A DNA stretch of 64,000 nucleotides from NCBI RefSeq assembly GCF_037975245.1, contig NC_092574.1:11123213-11187212 (forward strand), in the 5' to 3' direction. This stretch comes from Apostichopus japonicus (Eukaryota > Echinodermata > Holothuroidea > Aspidochirotida > Stichopodidae). The position numbers were made by a program, and so were the translations under genes. The notes under the pieces were generated by a model that worked only from the letters and a program-made list of their open reading frames with translations, was not told where the DNA came from and did not search any database. Shown piece after piece: positions 1 through 12,539 of this stretch; the first letter of the stretch is position 1; each line of letters begins with the position of its first letter.

Positions 1-3000
1 GATATAACGCATAGTAATGAAAAAAAAATGAGATCAAACCGCACATGATATCTACTATGATTCACAGGGTCAAAATATGAAGCAAATGATGTATATATAG
101 AAAAATAAAGGAAAGAAATATAGAAAATAAAGAGTCGAGAAGTAAAATGAAAATAATCATGAAACGATCAAGCAGAAATATGAAGTGATTGTGGAAATCA
201 ACTAACCAATCAAACTACTCCAAATGACTGTTAGGCCTACTTTGGTCTTAATCAGAATAATCATACATCAAATCCTTGATTTCATGCCTGTATGTATGCA
301 TGGTTACATGTCAATCTATAAATACTGTTGAGTTAAAGACCGCTATCGTTCACCTCTACAGCACCCCAGACCGTACATCTGGGACCAATTACAGCATTCG
401 CATATGTCTCGATAATGCTACAATTAGAGAGAGAATAATTCGTCAGCCTTTGAAAAAAAACCTTACTCGAAGGAAAATACCAATGTTTCTTATTAGCTTG
501 TTTATGTATACAGCACAAGCTGACAAGATGTACAAACGGATAGTTAAATTTCTTCTCTTTTCCAGTGGTTATCCCGTCTCGAATTTTACATGGCGTTTAT
601 TTGCAATTAAAAGTAGGTAAGCCAATACTCCTAGTACTCAAGCAGGGCGCTAGCAATAAGGACAGGCTGTCAAAGAATAGATACAACGTGAAACGTAAAG
701 CGGAGGCGGGAGTGTTTAGGCGGCCTGTAAAGGGAATCTTCGTTTCAGCATTTTCGTGCTTTCGAATCGCTTGAGAAAATAATGAAGCGAAACAGGAGAT
801 TGGCCGGGGAAGTCGCGACAAACCCAAGTATATACTTATAAAGATATGACTTTTGAATGGAACGTACGGTGGTTGGAATCGTAACCTTCGGCACAAGTTC
901 AAAATGGCGGAAAAGTTCGTCTCACGACGTGAAGTGTTGGATTGCGATTATCATGTAACTAAGTAGCAGAAGGAGCAGAGAGTACAAATTACACACACAC
1001 ACATATACACATGTATTTATGCTAATGAATTATATATATATTTAAATATTTGTATGTCCATAGATAGAATTAATATTTAATTATCTAATTTAGCCTTTAA
1101 TTGTCAATGTTTGATGGGAATAATTTGGAACGTCTCGTGTTCTAGGAAGTCATACCTTTGTAAAGCCGTTGTTATTTAAAGCGTGGTAAACTTTTGCAGT
1201 GGATAAGGGTGGACCAATAACTTTCATCGTTCGACTTTCGTTTCTTATTTTTTTTTAATTACTGAAAAAAAAACCTTAAGGATATAACAGTAAGCTAACA
1301 CATTTCATTATGCAATCATTCTTGTTTAATATCTGGCATTACATATATATTCTTTACATTATCGATTATCGATTGTAATGTCATGAAAACCGATTGCATT
1401 TGTTTTAACGAATGGTTCACATTGATAGTTTTCCCCCGAATTAATTTGCATCGAAGGAAGCTGAGAGGTTGGACTTCTTTCACATGATACAATGCGATAT
1501 ATGTCTCATGACAATATAGATCATAGCTTTAGACCGCTTATCACACGAACATTGAGACAACACATTTTCCATCTACCTTGCAGCATACGACTTCTGCGAT
1601 AAAATGGGTCGCCCAGACACTTAATAAATCTTAATAAATGATAAAAGTAGTACCATATCTGTGCCTTATTTGTACATGCCAGTGTTATGTTATATCCATC
1701 GGTAAGATCACAAGCAGGGCTTTTCATGCATACGTATACCCTATCTATACAACACATGTATAGATCTATATTGGTAAATGTACCAAGGTATAAAATCTAC
1801 TAAAATTTACGAAATTCTTACTTTTTTATTCTTTCCAGACATTTTTTTGCTGCATGGATAATTGTTTGCGAAAACGTCTCACTAATGTGCTTTACAATAT
1901 CGGAAAAGTTCTGATACAAAACTGATATAACTGTGCTGGCCACCGTGTATGACCATATCTGTATTCCAATAAAAGAACTTTATTAATGATATATTAAAAA
2001 TAACTAAACAAACCAGCACTATATATACAGGCAGAATTAACATTTTCTGCCCCTCCCACCACCCCCCCCCCAAAAAAAACGGGTTGGGACTCGTAATTGT
2101 ATGTGAATATACATAGCGAGAAGATCAGAAGAACGTGGCGAAACGACTTTAAGTAAGTCGAAGGACTCATTACTTAAGAGTTTTCTTGTCGTGCATGTCT
2201 TCAAACTATAAATTCCATGTGATAAGGTGTAATATACAGCCCGAAGGGAAATAAGCGAGAAATATTCAGAGGTGATCCATTGTCGATAATATACTGCATT
2301 TCAAATAAACAAAAGAGAGTCCTCTTTTAACATATTGATAAATTTTAAGGCTGACGAAATTTAATCTTACAAAATTCGTAGAATGTATGTGAAATGGTTT
2401 CGCGTTGAATATTTCACAATCCGATGTACAATGTTTTACCGTATGTAACATTATGGAAATCTCTTAGTTACAATAACGTCATTGTTCACACAAATGTGTC
2501 GCAAAATGTTGTTTTCATGTCAGCTGTATAGGATATGTCCATAATTACTGATAAATTACTTGTATAGCATGATAAATAGGGGTGATAACTTATTACGTAT
2601 GTCTTATGTCCACATTATCACGCACGGTGACAAATTAAGTCAATTTTTTGTGACAACAAAAACGTTTATAAACGATACGGTGTACCGGTATTTATATAAA
2701 TGTTATAAATTATATAAACGTTTAATCTTGCTCACGGTTCTCCCATTTTGGGGTTTGGCATAAACAAGTGCATTGAACACTTAAATACGGACAGAAATGG
2801 TTCCCCCAAGGACCCTTTCCTCATAACCACCAGTTTCTATTATACCACTTGCTTCTAGGAAAAACATTGGGGCGTTGTACCAAAATGTCAAATGCACTTT
2901 TAGCGTGGTGTGCGTGACTAAATTTGGTTAAACTGTATGCGCATTGAGCCTATAGAAAGTGGAATGCACATAATTGAAGGAGGGAAGAAAAAACCTCGAT

Positions 3001-6000
3001 AATAAATAGGCCTGCCAAACAATACTCTGGGGCCATAAGGCATAATGTCCACCCGCCCCCCCCCCACATTCACATGCCCTGATGCATTTATGCATCTTCA
3101 ACTCGAAACAGCAATTGTGGTTCGATAATCAATCGAACCTATGCACTTTATCCACTCGGATCCGTTTGTTAGCGTGTCCTTAAATGACAATATTAGTTAG
3201 AGGATATATGTATAACATCCTCCGTCCAGCCTGTAGTGCGTCATCTGGTATACCCCCCCCCCCCACCCTCGTGAAGCTATGCAGGTACCATCCGGAAAAA
3301 GAAACTGTGGTTTCGGGACAGCACTGGTTAAAGGATATTTGTATATAGTAACAACTTCCTGGGTCGTTAAGTCATCAAATGCTGCTCAACATTAATCTCA
3401 TGACGTCATGCCTTCACAACCTGAAACCTGTTAGAAAGTTTGTATATATATAGTATATGTTGGTCTCCGTTGTTCACAGACGCCCTTTGACTTTGAGGCC
3501 ACTTAAGCCGGACAGTATACAAGGGTTGTAGCTCCCCACCCACCCTTATCATCAAGTCTGTATTCACGCTGTATAAGTCCGAGGCAACATCGACGCCAAT
3601 TAATTTTTCTTAACTATATGAGATATTGTGTGTATTTTATTCTTCGCGTTTTTTGCTGGCTGTTTTTCAGGGTTACATATTAGCAAGTTGTCAGTTTCTT
3701 ACCTTATACAAAAGAACGGCTGGTTACGTGATCCTACCATGATTATATTGACCTTTTTTGTGGTCTCGAATTCGAAGCGATCGATTGATCTGTCCCTCGT
3801 GGTTAGTCAAAGATATTGAGCGACGAAAACTGTAACGAACTAAAGGAAACGAGGCCAACGCGTGCCGCTCTGCCTCGAAAAAAGGCCTTTCTGCCTCTTA
3901 AAACGAATCTTGAGAGTTCAAAGTGCTTTTAAAGTAGGATGTAAGGTAGCATTATTTTCGTTTTTCCCCGTTTTTTTTCGTGTCTATACTGTCATTTATT
4001 CGATAAGTAGGTTCTCTGCTGTATCTCGCCTCATCGAGTTTGCAAATTCTACAAAGAAAAGGAAATACTCCGAAATTTGAAACCATTCATCTCTGGAACT
4101 TGGCATAACCTTCAGTTTTGGATTCATGCTTTGTTACACTGATTATTGATGAATCTGGATTTTGTTTTTAATAAAAAATCATTCGAAATTAGTTTTGCGA
4201 CAAAAACTTGATGTCGTCATCTGACTGCACAAGGCATGTCTACCATTCAACTGGTTTGTATACACGACGAAACAGTTTGATGTAGCAAGATGTAGTTTTA
4301 AACTAAGCATACCCGATCTCACTACCCGACTTACACCCTCACTCCACCTCAATCCCACCCTAAATCTCTGTATAGCATTTATAAAACCATTATGAGTTCT
4401 GGTTCACTCCGAAGTTGTCGTTGTTATTAAGAAATGGAGCCGGACAAGCAAATGAATGACAATGAAAATGATACTAATTAAAATAATATATTAATGATGA
4501 AGACCGGGTTCACGATACAAGTTAAGTACCACGAAATCAGTAAACTGCTTTAAAATCATCAGTTTTCGCCAATTACGACAGAGAGAGAGTGGGAACCTAT
4601 AATTTATTTCACGCTTCAAGATATTTCGGGTTGAAAACACTCTTGTGTTAAAACAAGCACGACGAGTCCGCAGCCCATTTGCAATTAATGGTAAAACCTT
4701 ATTTTTCGTTTCAAACAAAACAAAACAAGAATGTTAAGAGTGACATTTAAACGGCATTCAAAGAAGACATAAACCTAACCATCTTATAAAACAGAGGTCA
4801 GTTTGAGAATAAAGAACACACTAAAGCAGCTAGATATACCCTTGCTCTGTTTGGGGGATATCATTATTGTCTGGCGTCTGCTGGGAGCTGACATTTTGGA
4901 AGTTTGCTTTGTCATTTGTACCATTCGGATCTTCTCTGGTTATCTTTTCATATGTTCAACATTGTTGACGTCGAAATCAGTGCCATTGTTATAGGTCATG
5001 TTCAGGGGCTCAATAATTTAGATTCAGCAGTTACAAAATCGAACTCAATTAGAGAAAATACCGTAAACATTGTAATAAACTAAGAAATAAAACAAACAAG
5101 CGAGAGAGACTGATAATATCTAGCTTCTATAATGTGCGTGATTTGTGCTTGCATGTGTGTGTGTGGGGGGGGGGGGGGGGGCGCGGCAGTCCGGAAAAGA
5201 AGCTGAGTTGTTATTACAAAGTAAGAATTATCCACAGCGTGCCGAAGCCAAAAGCAAACAAAACAACAATAAAGAAGGGAAACTGTGATCCCTTTTGTTT
5301 TACAGAATCACATGGTTCAAAGAAAGAATGTTACAAACCTAAATTAGTATATTTCGCTTGTATAAGAAGGAACAAGGCAATGCTTGAAATATCTCAGGGG
5401 TTATCTTGTTCCATGTTGGCGTTGTGTGGGTTCCAAATCTGGGGACATTGTTCTGTCATTGTGTGATTATGCAAAATGCTTCCAATTTTGTGAAAGAAAA
5501 AAATTAAGATTGCCTTAAATTAGAGGTGCCCCTACTATTGTTAATACAAAGTACCTTTCTTCCATTTGCTAGTAAAAATAAAGTGTTGAGAAATTGAAGG
5601 GAAAAATTGTTAATGAGAAAGTACCCTGGCGGTGAGACATGGTAATTATGAAGCGCTGTGTTGTTGGAAAACATTTCGCAAACGCTGCAATTTGTGGTAT
5701 AGAAAGCAATGGCGATGTTCGGGTTTGCGAACGTCACACGGATAGAGGGCAGCAACGCACAATTTTCATTCGCGGTGACAAACTGTAGGTCATTCTGTAC
5801 CATCATAGTGTAGTCAATTTCCCCATCCGGAATGAATCGAATGAAATTTTACGTGTTGAACACATTTATGGCAATTTCTCTGCGCGATCTCTCTAGTCTC
5901 TGCAGGCATGGGGATGTTACCCTCGACTAAGAACATCTTTGCCACTATAGCTAGTGAAATAAATTATTCTCTCAGCTCCAATAACATCAGTTACTTTTTA

Positions 6001-7581
6001 TATTCAAGATACAAACCAGTTAACCGGATGAGGTTGGTCTGACCGGCACTGGCAATGACTAGGAGCAAGTGGGGTAGTTGCTTTAAACATAATGTAGTCA
6101 CATGGTAGCATGGGGGTGAGTAGTTAGTGCACGGTTTAACTTCTAGGGGAATGGGGTACATTCTAGGAACATAGGGTACATTCTTGCCAAATAATGGAAG
6201 TATAGGGTAAGTACTTGTCTAATAGAGTATACACTTCTAGCTTTAGGTAATAATGGTGGGCCAGAAAAAAGGGTTGGTTGAGTTGGGTGGGGGGGGGGGG
6301 GGCTGAATTGTTAAAGATAATGATGCTTTGTATAATATCATAATATATCCCAATGTGACTTTTCAAAATTTTAAAAACTAAAGTGGTCCACAATAATCAC
6401 AACACGAGTCTCCATTTATCAATACTGACAACAAATATTATTTTATTACTTGAAGATGAATCATTTATGTAAGTCTTATTTCGTAAATAAATAAACTTTA
6501 TCTCTTCAAAGTAGAGTCCAATACCAGATGTTAACTGAATAAGTAAGTAGTCCTTCAGTGTAAAAGTAACATGTGCAGTGTACACCCCCTGGCACCCCCC
6601 ACACATTTTTAACCCCAGACAAAATCTTAAAAGTAGTTACTAGCACAACCTTGCACAATAAACCAAAGTTATAAACTATTATATCTACTTCAGAATGCAC
6701 CATTTCATACCTAATTTCTTCTCAGGGAAATTCCCCCAAAACACAAATGGGAGATGACTTCAGCCAACCAAGGACCAGGCCCCCCCCCCCCCAACCCCAT
6801 TTTAAAATCCTGGATCCAACCCTGATCAGGACTTTCATCATAACATTTTAACTTCAAAGGCCCAAAGTAACTATTAGTTCAATAAACATTATCACATGAT
6901 GACAATAACAATTACAATGTTAAAGTTCAAGGTATACAATCTTGTATCAAGGCAAGGACTTCTCACACGATTTCACAACAGTTAACCCTTGGTCATTGGT
7001 AACTTGTTACACACATAAAAAATCAAGTGTGCACAAATAAACTAGTCCCCCCCCTCCCGGCCCCCAGTACAGTGCCAACTATATTCACAAGTTATATCCT
7101 CGCAGGTCACCCGTTTATACACTTGGGTGAAGACAGGTAAAGAAGATTGCATGCCTTGACCAAGGTCACAAGAATTCAAACCCGTAATCATTAGATCACA
7201 GGTCCATTGCCATAATCACGTGACCACAACACCTTCACAAGCTTCCACTTGAGTCAAGCGACAATACCAGTTATTCCTCCATATAATGGAACTTCAAATC
7301 AAGTTTTCTTCTTCCAAATGGTCCAAAGAGTCAAGTCACTGAATTTGTTTTGACTTCAACCTGACCCAGAGTGACTCATTTAAACTCTGGTATTAAAAAT
7401 TTAAAATAAGTGTAGGGAAGCATAGCACTGAATGCTGTCACAATCAAAGTGGACAGATCGCCAGATGACAAAATGTGATAGAAGTTAACATTTTGCTAGA
7501 ATGCCCCATATTTTCTGCAATAAATAAAGGTGAATAACTTTATACACATATATATCTATATATCTTGATAAGATGACAATA
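1..7581. other. Gene-poor left flank
   Basis: I recognise no coding exon with family similarity here. The open frames are short, AT-biased and lack paired splice sites. The stretch holds poly-C/poly-G runs (near 2062, 3056, 3250, 5166, 6288, 6781 and 7047), a few GT-rich microsatellites, and degenerate short repeats near 6090-6230 built on a GGGTACATTCT-like core. A CpG-containing patch at about 690-960 looks promoter-like and includes a start codon in good context at 904 followed by a weak donor at 955. The part from about 6430 to 7581 lies downstream of the glutaredoxin stop on the minus strand and may be its 3' UTR. Confidence 0.5.
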
Positions 7582-9522
7582 TCATGCATCTTGCTTGACG
7601 ATGCCTAGTTGTTGTAAAAGTCGGCTCAATTCTCCTGAGTCAAATTTGTCCTGCACATCAGAGCTTCCTCCGACAAACTTATGATCGATGAAGACACTCG
7701 GAACTGTTGAATTCCCTGTCATTTCCTTGACTATACTCTGCGAAGATGCAAAAGAAAGATTTTTATTCCAAGCAAAGAACGAAAATTGAGTGAGTGATGT
7801 TGCTGGAACACTCTGTTTTACAGTGATAAGTCAAAACTTTTGGACAGGGGGACCAACAATGATTGTTTATTAACATACAGCAGAATTCAAAGCATTATCC
7901 TTATACTGTACATGATTGAGATCCTTGCTTTGAACACAATAAGATATCTTCAAGCTTAAAACTCAGGTGAAGGGACTGACATTTTGACCAACATTGTGTG
8001 CTGTCATGCAGTTTGACCAACAGTTTAACAATTACTCCTTTTCATCTTTCTTAATTATAAGGGCCACGATTGTAGTACCAGGCTGAGCAGTTGAAATAAC
8101 AATATGTAAACTTTTAGAAGCAAAGAAAGAGAGAGATATATATTTGGATCGAAGTACAAAAGTAGAAACTGAGTTTGAATTCCCTGTTTTTTTTTAAGGT
8201 TCTACCTGAATGGTGTTACCATCTGACCAGTGTTCCAATTCCATAGCACCCATATCCTGAACTCCAGCAATTTAGATGTAAAAAAAAAACTGAATTTTAA
8301 TTCCCTGTCTTTTTTTAAAGGTTTTACCTGAATGGTGTTACCATCTGATCGCTGTTCCAATTCCATAACACCCATATCCTGAACTCCAGCTTGCCGTAAC
8401 ACTGATTTGGCCTGCATGCAAAATGGACAATAAGACTTGGAAAACACCATCACTTTGTTCTTGGTTATCAATTCCTTCACCAACCTGACAAGGGAAACAA
8501 TATTAAAGTTTAACATGTAGCGGGAATTACATATTTCTGCGGATATGTGGTAAAAACATCATCCCCCCCCCCACATTTGTGTATTTATTATGTGGGTGGG
8601 TAGGGAGGGAGAGAGGATGGGGATATGGGTTGAGCTTAAATGGGCCACTAGAGCTGTTTGTTATTTGCATTGTGCATATATTGGTATTAAAAATGGTCAT
8701 ACTTTAGAGGGCTGTGGTATACTTATTTATGTATTAGGCTATATGCCTATTATGCTTTGATGGAAGTGGTGGGGGACTAAGTCATTGGGCACTAAATGGT
8801 GCCCAACAGTCCACCTCTTAGGTGGCATTGCTGTCAGCCATATGATAGTCACCATGTGCTGTGTTAACAGTAGATAATTGAATATTGCCATTATTCAGCC
8901 TAGGACCTACCATCATTGAATTATCTTGATATAACTTTGTAGGCACTAGACTTAATACAAAGGATAAGCCAAATGAAAACACAACAAAAGCAAAACAAAA
9001 TGTTATCATTCTAGCTTGAAGCACATTTCACTATCAAATTTCGAACCTTACTGAAGTATTTGTTTCTTTCGTAAACGAATTAGGCCTATGGTGGTGCAAT
9101 GTACAAAGGGGAGCATACTGTAGATAGTGAAAAACCACACTAGACCTAAAGTTAGGACTTGTATAATGTTAGTTCTATAATGCATGCCTTGGAAAGCCCT
9201 GACTTTTATATTTTATAGATTGCTTGTTCTTGAGCGCGGGAGAACCGGTGGGGCAAACACATTTTTAATTTTACCAAACGGGAAAAGCTCTACACTAGTA
9301 CAGACTACCCATAGATATTACACATTTAATGCGGTCCACGTTTGTCACACAAATCAGTGTGTACTATGTATGTTGTGATATTCCAAAGCAACCCATTTCG
9401 CAGAACCAGGCCCTGTGCTTAGGCCTCATTAAACTACTTAATTATAACAAAGAAACAACGGAACCGAGTGTGCCGATGACTATAATAAATCTTGATTCTT
9501 ACTGTCGTGCAGCAGAAGCCAT
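7582..9522 (-). CDS. Glutaredoxin (dithiol, CPFC active site)
   Basis: Small thiol-disulfide oxidoreductase that uses glutathione to reduce protein disulfides and mixed disulfides. Three coding exons on the minus strand join in phase: 9522-9503 (start MASAAR), 8484-8328 and 7737-7582 (stop). They give 110 residues, the usual size of a single-domain animal glutaredoxin. Donors are GTAAGA and GTAAAA; acceptors end in CAG. Visible family marks are KVMVFSKSYCPFC with the redox CPFC at residues 26-29, the cis-proline TVP motif in TVPSVFIDHKFVGG, and the following GG of the glutathione site. No targeting peptide is seen, so a cytosolic form is likely, although another first exon could add one. The tiny first exon (20 coding bases) is the least certain part, but its phase, start context and donor all fit. 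The second intron contains a duplicated piece of exon 2. Confidence 0.92.
8168..8390. repeat. Tandem duplication of exon 2 end plus donor in the glutaredoxin gene
   Basis: Positions 8168-8268 and 8289-8390 are near-identical direct copies about 122 bp apart. The upstream copy in gene order (8289-8390) is the real 3' part of exon 2 with its GTAAAA donor. The other copy, in intron 2, repeats the last roughly 62 coding bases (reading about GVQDMGAMELEHW onward), the donor (now GTAGAA at 8205) and about 40 bases of intron. The offset is not a multiple of three, so use of the second donor would lengthen exon 2 by 122 nt and shift the frame. Confidence 0.9.
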
Positions 9523-9738
9523 TTTGATGCCTGTAACTACCCACAAATTTCACTGCACTTTATTATCAAAAGAACTCGAGTAAACTTGTAAATTGTGACT
9601 CCGTCGGTAACTAAGCTGAGTAATGGAGGTGACCAAACATTCCCTGACGATTTGCTAAATTTATGAGAAAGCGCTAGCTAGTTTAGTTGAGAGAAGTCAC
9701 GAAAGGCTTCGGCTGTGAGGGGGAACTATAGAGGAACG

Positions 9739-10149
9739 TAAAGGCCCGGTCACACTACAGCGATATTTTATCGAAATACGGTCCGATTTTTCCGATTTAA
9801 GGCCGAAGAGTGAGGTTTGTGGTAGTGAATGTAATGAATGCAGTAGAATATTCGAATACCTACTTCAAATCTGAGGGGTTCTAGAACTGACTACATTCTG
9901 AAGTGACGTCACATCGAAAAGCGATAAAAATCGGAAGAGAAATCGGATAGCTAACCGATAAAAGGAAACGGAGTCAATATCAAAAGTTAGGAGAGGGCTA
10001 TTCCACATCGGAATGGCTCAACAGATAGCAAATCAGGTCCTTTATCACTGTGGCTAGAAGACCCGAACGAAAAACTGTCTGTTTCGATTCCTCTGGGAAA
10101 ATCGGATAGTATTCCGATAAAATATCGGTATAGTGTGACCGGGCCTTTA
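9739..10149. mobile_element. Non-autonomous DNA transposon (MITE), GGCCCGGTCACACTA termini
   Basis: About 411 bp with long imperfect terminal inverted repeats. The left end reads AAGGCCCGGTCACACTA followed by a CGATATTTTATCG segment; the right end is its reverse complement over about 50 bp. A TA dinucleotide abuts both ends, consistent with a TA or 3-bp target duplication. Internal GATAAAA and CGGATAG motifs repeat the subterminal sequence. There is no transposase frame. It sits about 220 bp upstream of the glutaredoxin start codon. Confidence 0.82.
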
Positions 10150-10154
10150 GACTC

Positions 10155-10313
10155 CAGGCGCGTAGCCAAGGAGGGGGGGGGGGGGGAGCCGCATTTTCAG
10201 CCAAAATTTTCTTGTACGCTTCGCGCCAACATGGTGGCGCTACGCTTAGATAGTTTGCAGTGCCAAATCTACAGTTTCGCCCCTCCCTTGGCAAATTCCT
10301 AGCTACGCGCCTG
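10155..10313. mobile_element. hAT-type MITE, 159 bp, with G-tract
   Basis: Terminal inverted repeats CAGGCGCGTAGC and GCTACGCGCCTG flank a G-rich left part and a pyrimidine-rich right part. The flanks TTAGACTC and TAAGACTC match at 7 of 8 positions, the 8-bp target duplication expected for hAT elements. The left duplication overlaps the last bases of the preceding MITE, so this element inserted beside or at the edge of the older one. It has no coding capacity. Confidence 0.82.
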
Positions 10314-12254
10314 TAAGACTCTCTACAGTTTGTGATACATTAGCATTTATGTTTTCTCCTTTTCCATTGGTACGAACATTACAGGTCACTAGAGGTCATT
10401 GCCGCAGACTGAATTGTGTTAGACTAAGTGTTCGTATAAGAACTTCTTATAGAAGAATGATTTGGCCTCGTCGGTTGTCGTTTCTAAAAGTGGCAATAGT
10501 TTTAATGAATGCGATGGTCGGTTATTGTAAGAAATGCAATAGGATTGTTGAGTTTAGTAGAGAAAATAGGAGCAGGAGTGAAGGCTAAATTGTCAAAACC
10601 ATTCACAATATTTGAAGACCTTAAACAAGTCACCACGTAACCTCGTAAGGTTAAGGTTTCTGTGTTAAGCTTAGTTAATTATAGTGTCCTCGGTGGCGGG
10701 ACCAGATAAGACCCTCCTGATTCTCTTTTCTTTCTACTAAGCAAAACTCCTACCACATCGAGGTGTTTCTTCCTAACCAAGGTCAAATACCGTACTGGGA
10801 TGTGACTGGTCAATGTTGTGCACCCATGGCAAACTGAGGCTGGAGAGGGTTACTAAAACGATTGACAATTGCGTTAAACATAACGAATGACAATATGTTG
10901 TACACACTTAAAAATTGTGTTGACTAAAACGAAAGACAGTGAATGACAGCACAGACATTTGCTTCAACCGGATATCACAGTTAAAGCCGAGTGGACGCGA
11001 AGTGCGTGGCTTAGAGATCTAGTAAAGTACGGACAAGATACAAACGCATTTTCAACCCAAATTAATCGTGGATATATCAGTTTCAAACATACCAATTATC
11101 CAGCACCTAACAATTACTTCAGTTATCTTTCTATATAAATCTACAGAGGTAAATGTTAAAAGCACAGCACTCAAGCGCATTCTCGCAAAACTTTCCCTGT
11201 GGTTTCTATCGATCCGTAGATCCCACCAAAACCCTGCAACCACGTAACATGCGATTTTCCTCAAATCATTTTTGCGTAGAAAACCAATAACCGCATTTAC
11301 TCCACTCCGTTAATCATTCTATCTCTTCTCACCATCGTCCTTCGTTGTCATTTGGTGTCATTCGCGAATGATACATAACCCTGTACAAAGTCAATTCGGT
11401 CATTCGCTGTCATTCGTTTTAGTTTGTCCCATCTGGAGACCAGTGAAAATATCCAAAAACGTACCGCAGTAGCCTACCGTAGCCGCATCATTATCTCATT
11501 ACAAAGTGAAAGTATATTAACGGGGTTCAACTAGCCGAGCGCTTATTTTTTTTTTTTAATAGAGCAGGTATATGCCAGCATATTTCAGGATCAAAGTGGG
11601 GCAATTACAAGTTGAAACAAATGCTGCACCCCGAAAAAAAATAGAACACGAACGAGTCAGTGACAAAGTAGATGTTATACGAAACCGCCCCCCCCCCCTT
11701 TCACCTTTGGACAAGTGTCTACAAAGCTAAAATCATATAGTTCTAGAGGTCATCGCAGTAGCCTTTAGCTCCAATATGAATGTACCAATAATTAGGAGCA
11801 CCATTACTACTACTACTTAGTCAACCATTCAATACAGGCTACATGGCAATCCATGCAATATATTTGAACTGCGTAGCCAACAAGCTAATTAAACTGACTA
11901 CAGTTACCTCTCCACCATAGACGACAATGCTAGATAACCTTTGTGTACCCGTAGCCGTAAGTCTAGTTTTATAATGATAATATATATATATAGTATTAAA
12001 TAACGCTCCGGCACAAACAATTTCTTTTAATCAGAATATTATCCACGGGCTGTATAACCCGGCCTCTATCACTCCAAACAACACACTTAATTGGCCCTAT
12101 ACTATACCATCCATAGAAGTTAACCACAATTTTTATGCCTAATTCGATGTCGGGAGCTGGAGCCTACGCCGTGACGCTCCTTCGGTCATCTCACGTGGTT
12201 ATGGGCTGATGTTGGGGTGATACCGAACGAAAAGCTTACCCTCCACCATTCCCC
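10314..12254. other. Intergenic stretch without recognised genes
   Basis: I see no coding exon or complete element. There is a poly-C run near 11686, short A/T tracts, and several TCATTCG- and GAATGACA-like degenerate repeats around 10870-11420. Open frames here are short and carry no family motifs. Confidence 0.4.
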
Positions 12255-12342
12255 AACAAGGGGACATAAAATGCTACACATGAAAAGAGGGTATATTGGC
12301 TTTTATATACACTTGATCTCAGCCGAAAGGCAGAGAAGGTAC
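12255..12342 (-). pseudogene. U2 snRNA-like 5' end (pseudogene or U2-derived retroelement)
   Basis: On the minus strand the sequence beginning near 12342 follows the first roughly 30 nt of U2 snRNA with only about three differences, including CTTTCGGCTGAGATCAAGTG. The next bases read TATATAAAA instead of the invariant GTAGTA that pairs with intron branch points, and the similarity decays. A CCCC-AACAA-GGGG hairpin lies where U2 has stem-loop IIb, but no Sm-site-like AUUUUUGG follows. It is therefore not a working canonical U2. It may be a truncated pseudogene or the head of a U2-derived short retroelement. Confidence 0.55.
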
Positions 12343-12348
12343 GTCAAG

Positions 12349-12533
12349 ATGGTGCCGCCGACAAGAAGTGACTTGTTGAAAGTTCTGTTGTCTTTATCAG
12401 TCGGTGAAGTCAACAGACCGATTGAAAGCACTGGCCCGCGGCGACATTATAGTTTTGTGTATCGATCACATCGATCCTATACCCTGGCGCGGGAACGCGG
12501 TCAGCTGGTAGTACATCTCATCGACAAACTGCG
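12349..12533 (+). CDS. Possible first coding exon of an unknown protein
   Basis: An ATG in good context (CAAGATGG) opens a 61-codon frame (start MVPPTRSDLLKVLLSL) that runs straight into a textbook donor, CG|GTGAGT, at 12534. The residue mix is protein-like, with basic and leucine-rich stretches (RSYTLARERGQLVVHL), but I recognise no family and no continuing exon downstream. It begins only seven bases from the U2-like fragment, which points the other way. It could be an orphan first exon, part of a decayed element, or chance. Confidence 0.25.
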
Positions 12534-12539
12534 GTGAGT

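Noticed and set aside
6574-6832. Possible G-rich MITE with a CAGGGTTGGATCCAGG end on the minus strand
   Set aside because: The right end looks convincing, but no matching left end or 8-bp duplication was found.
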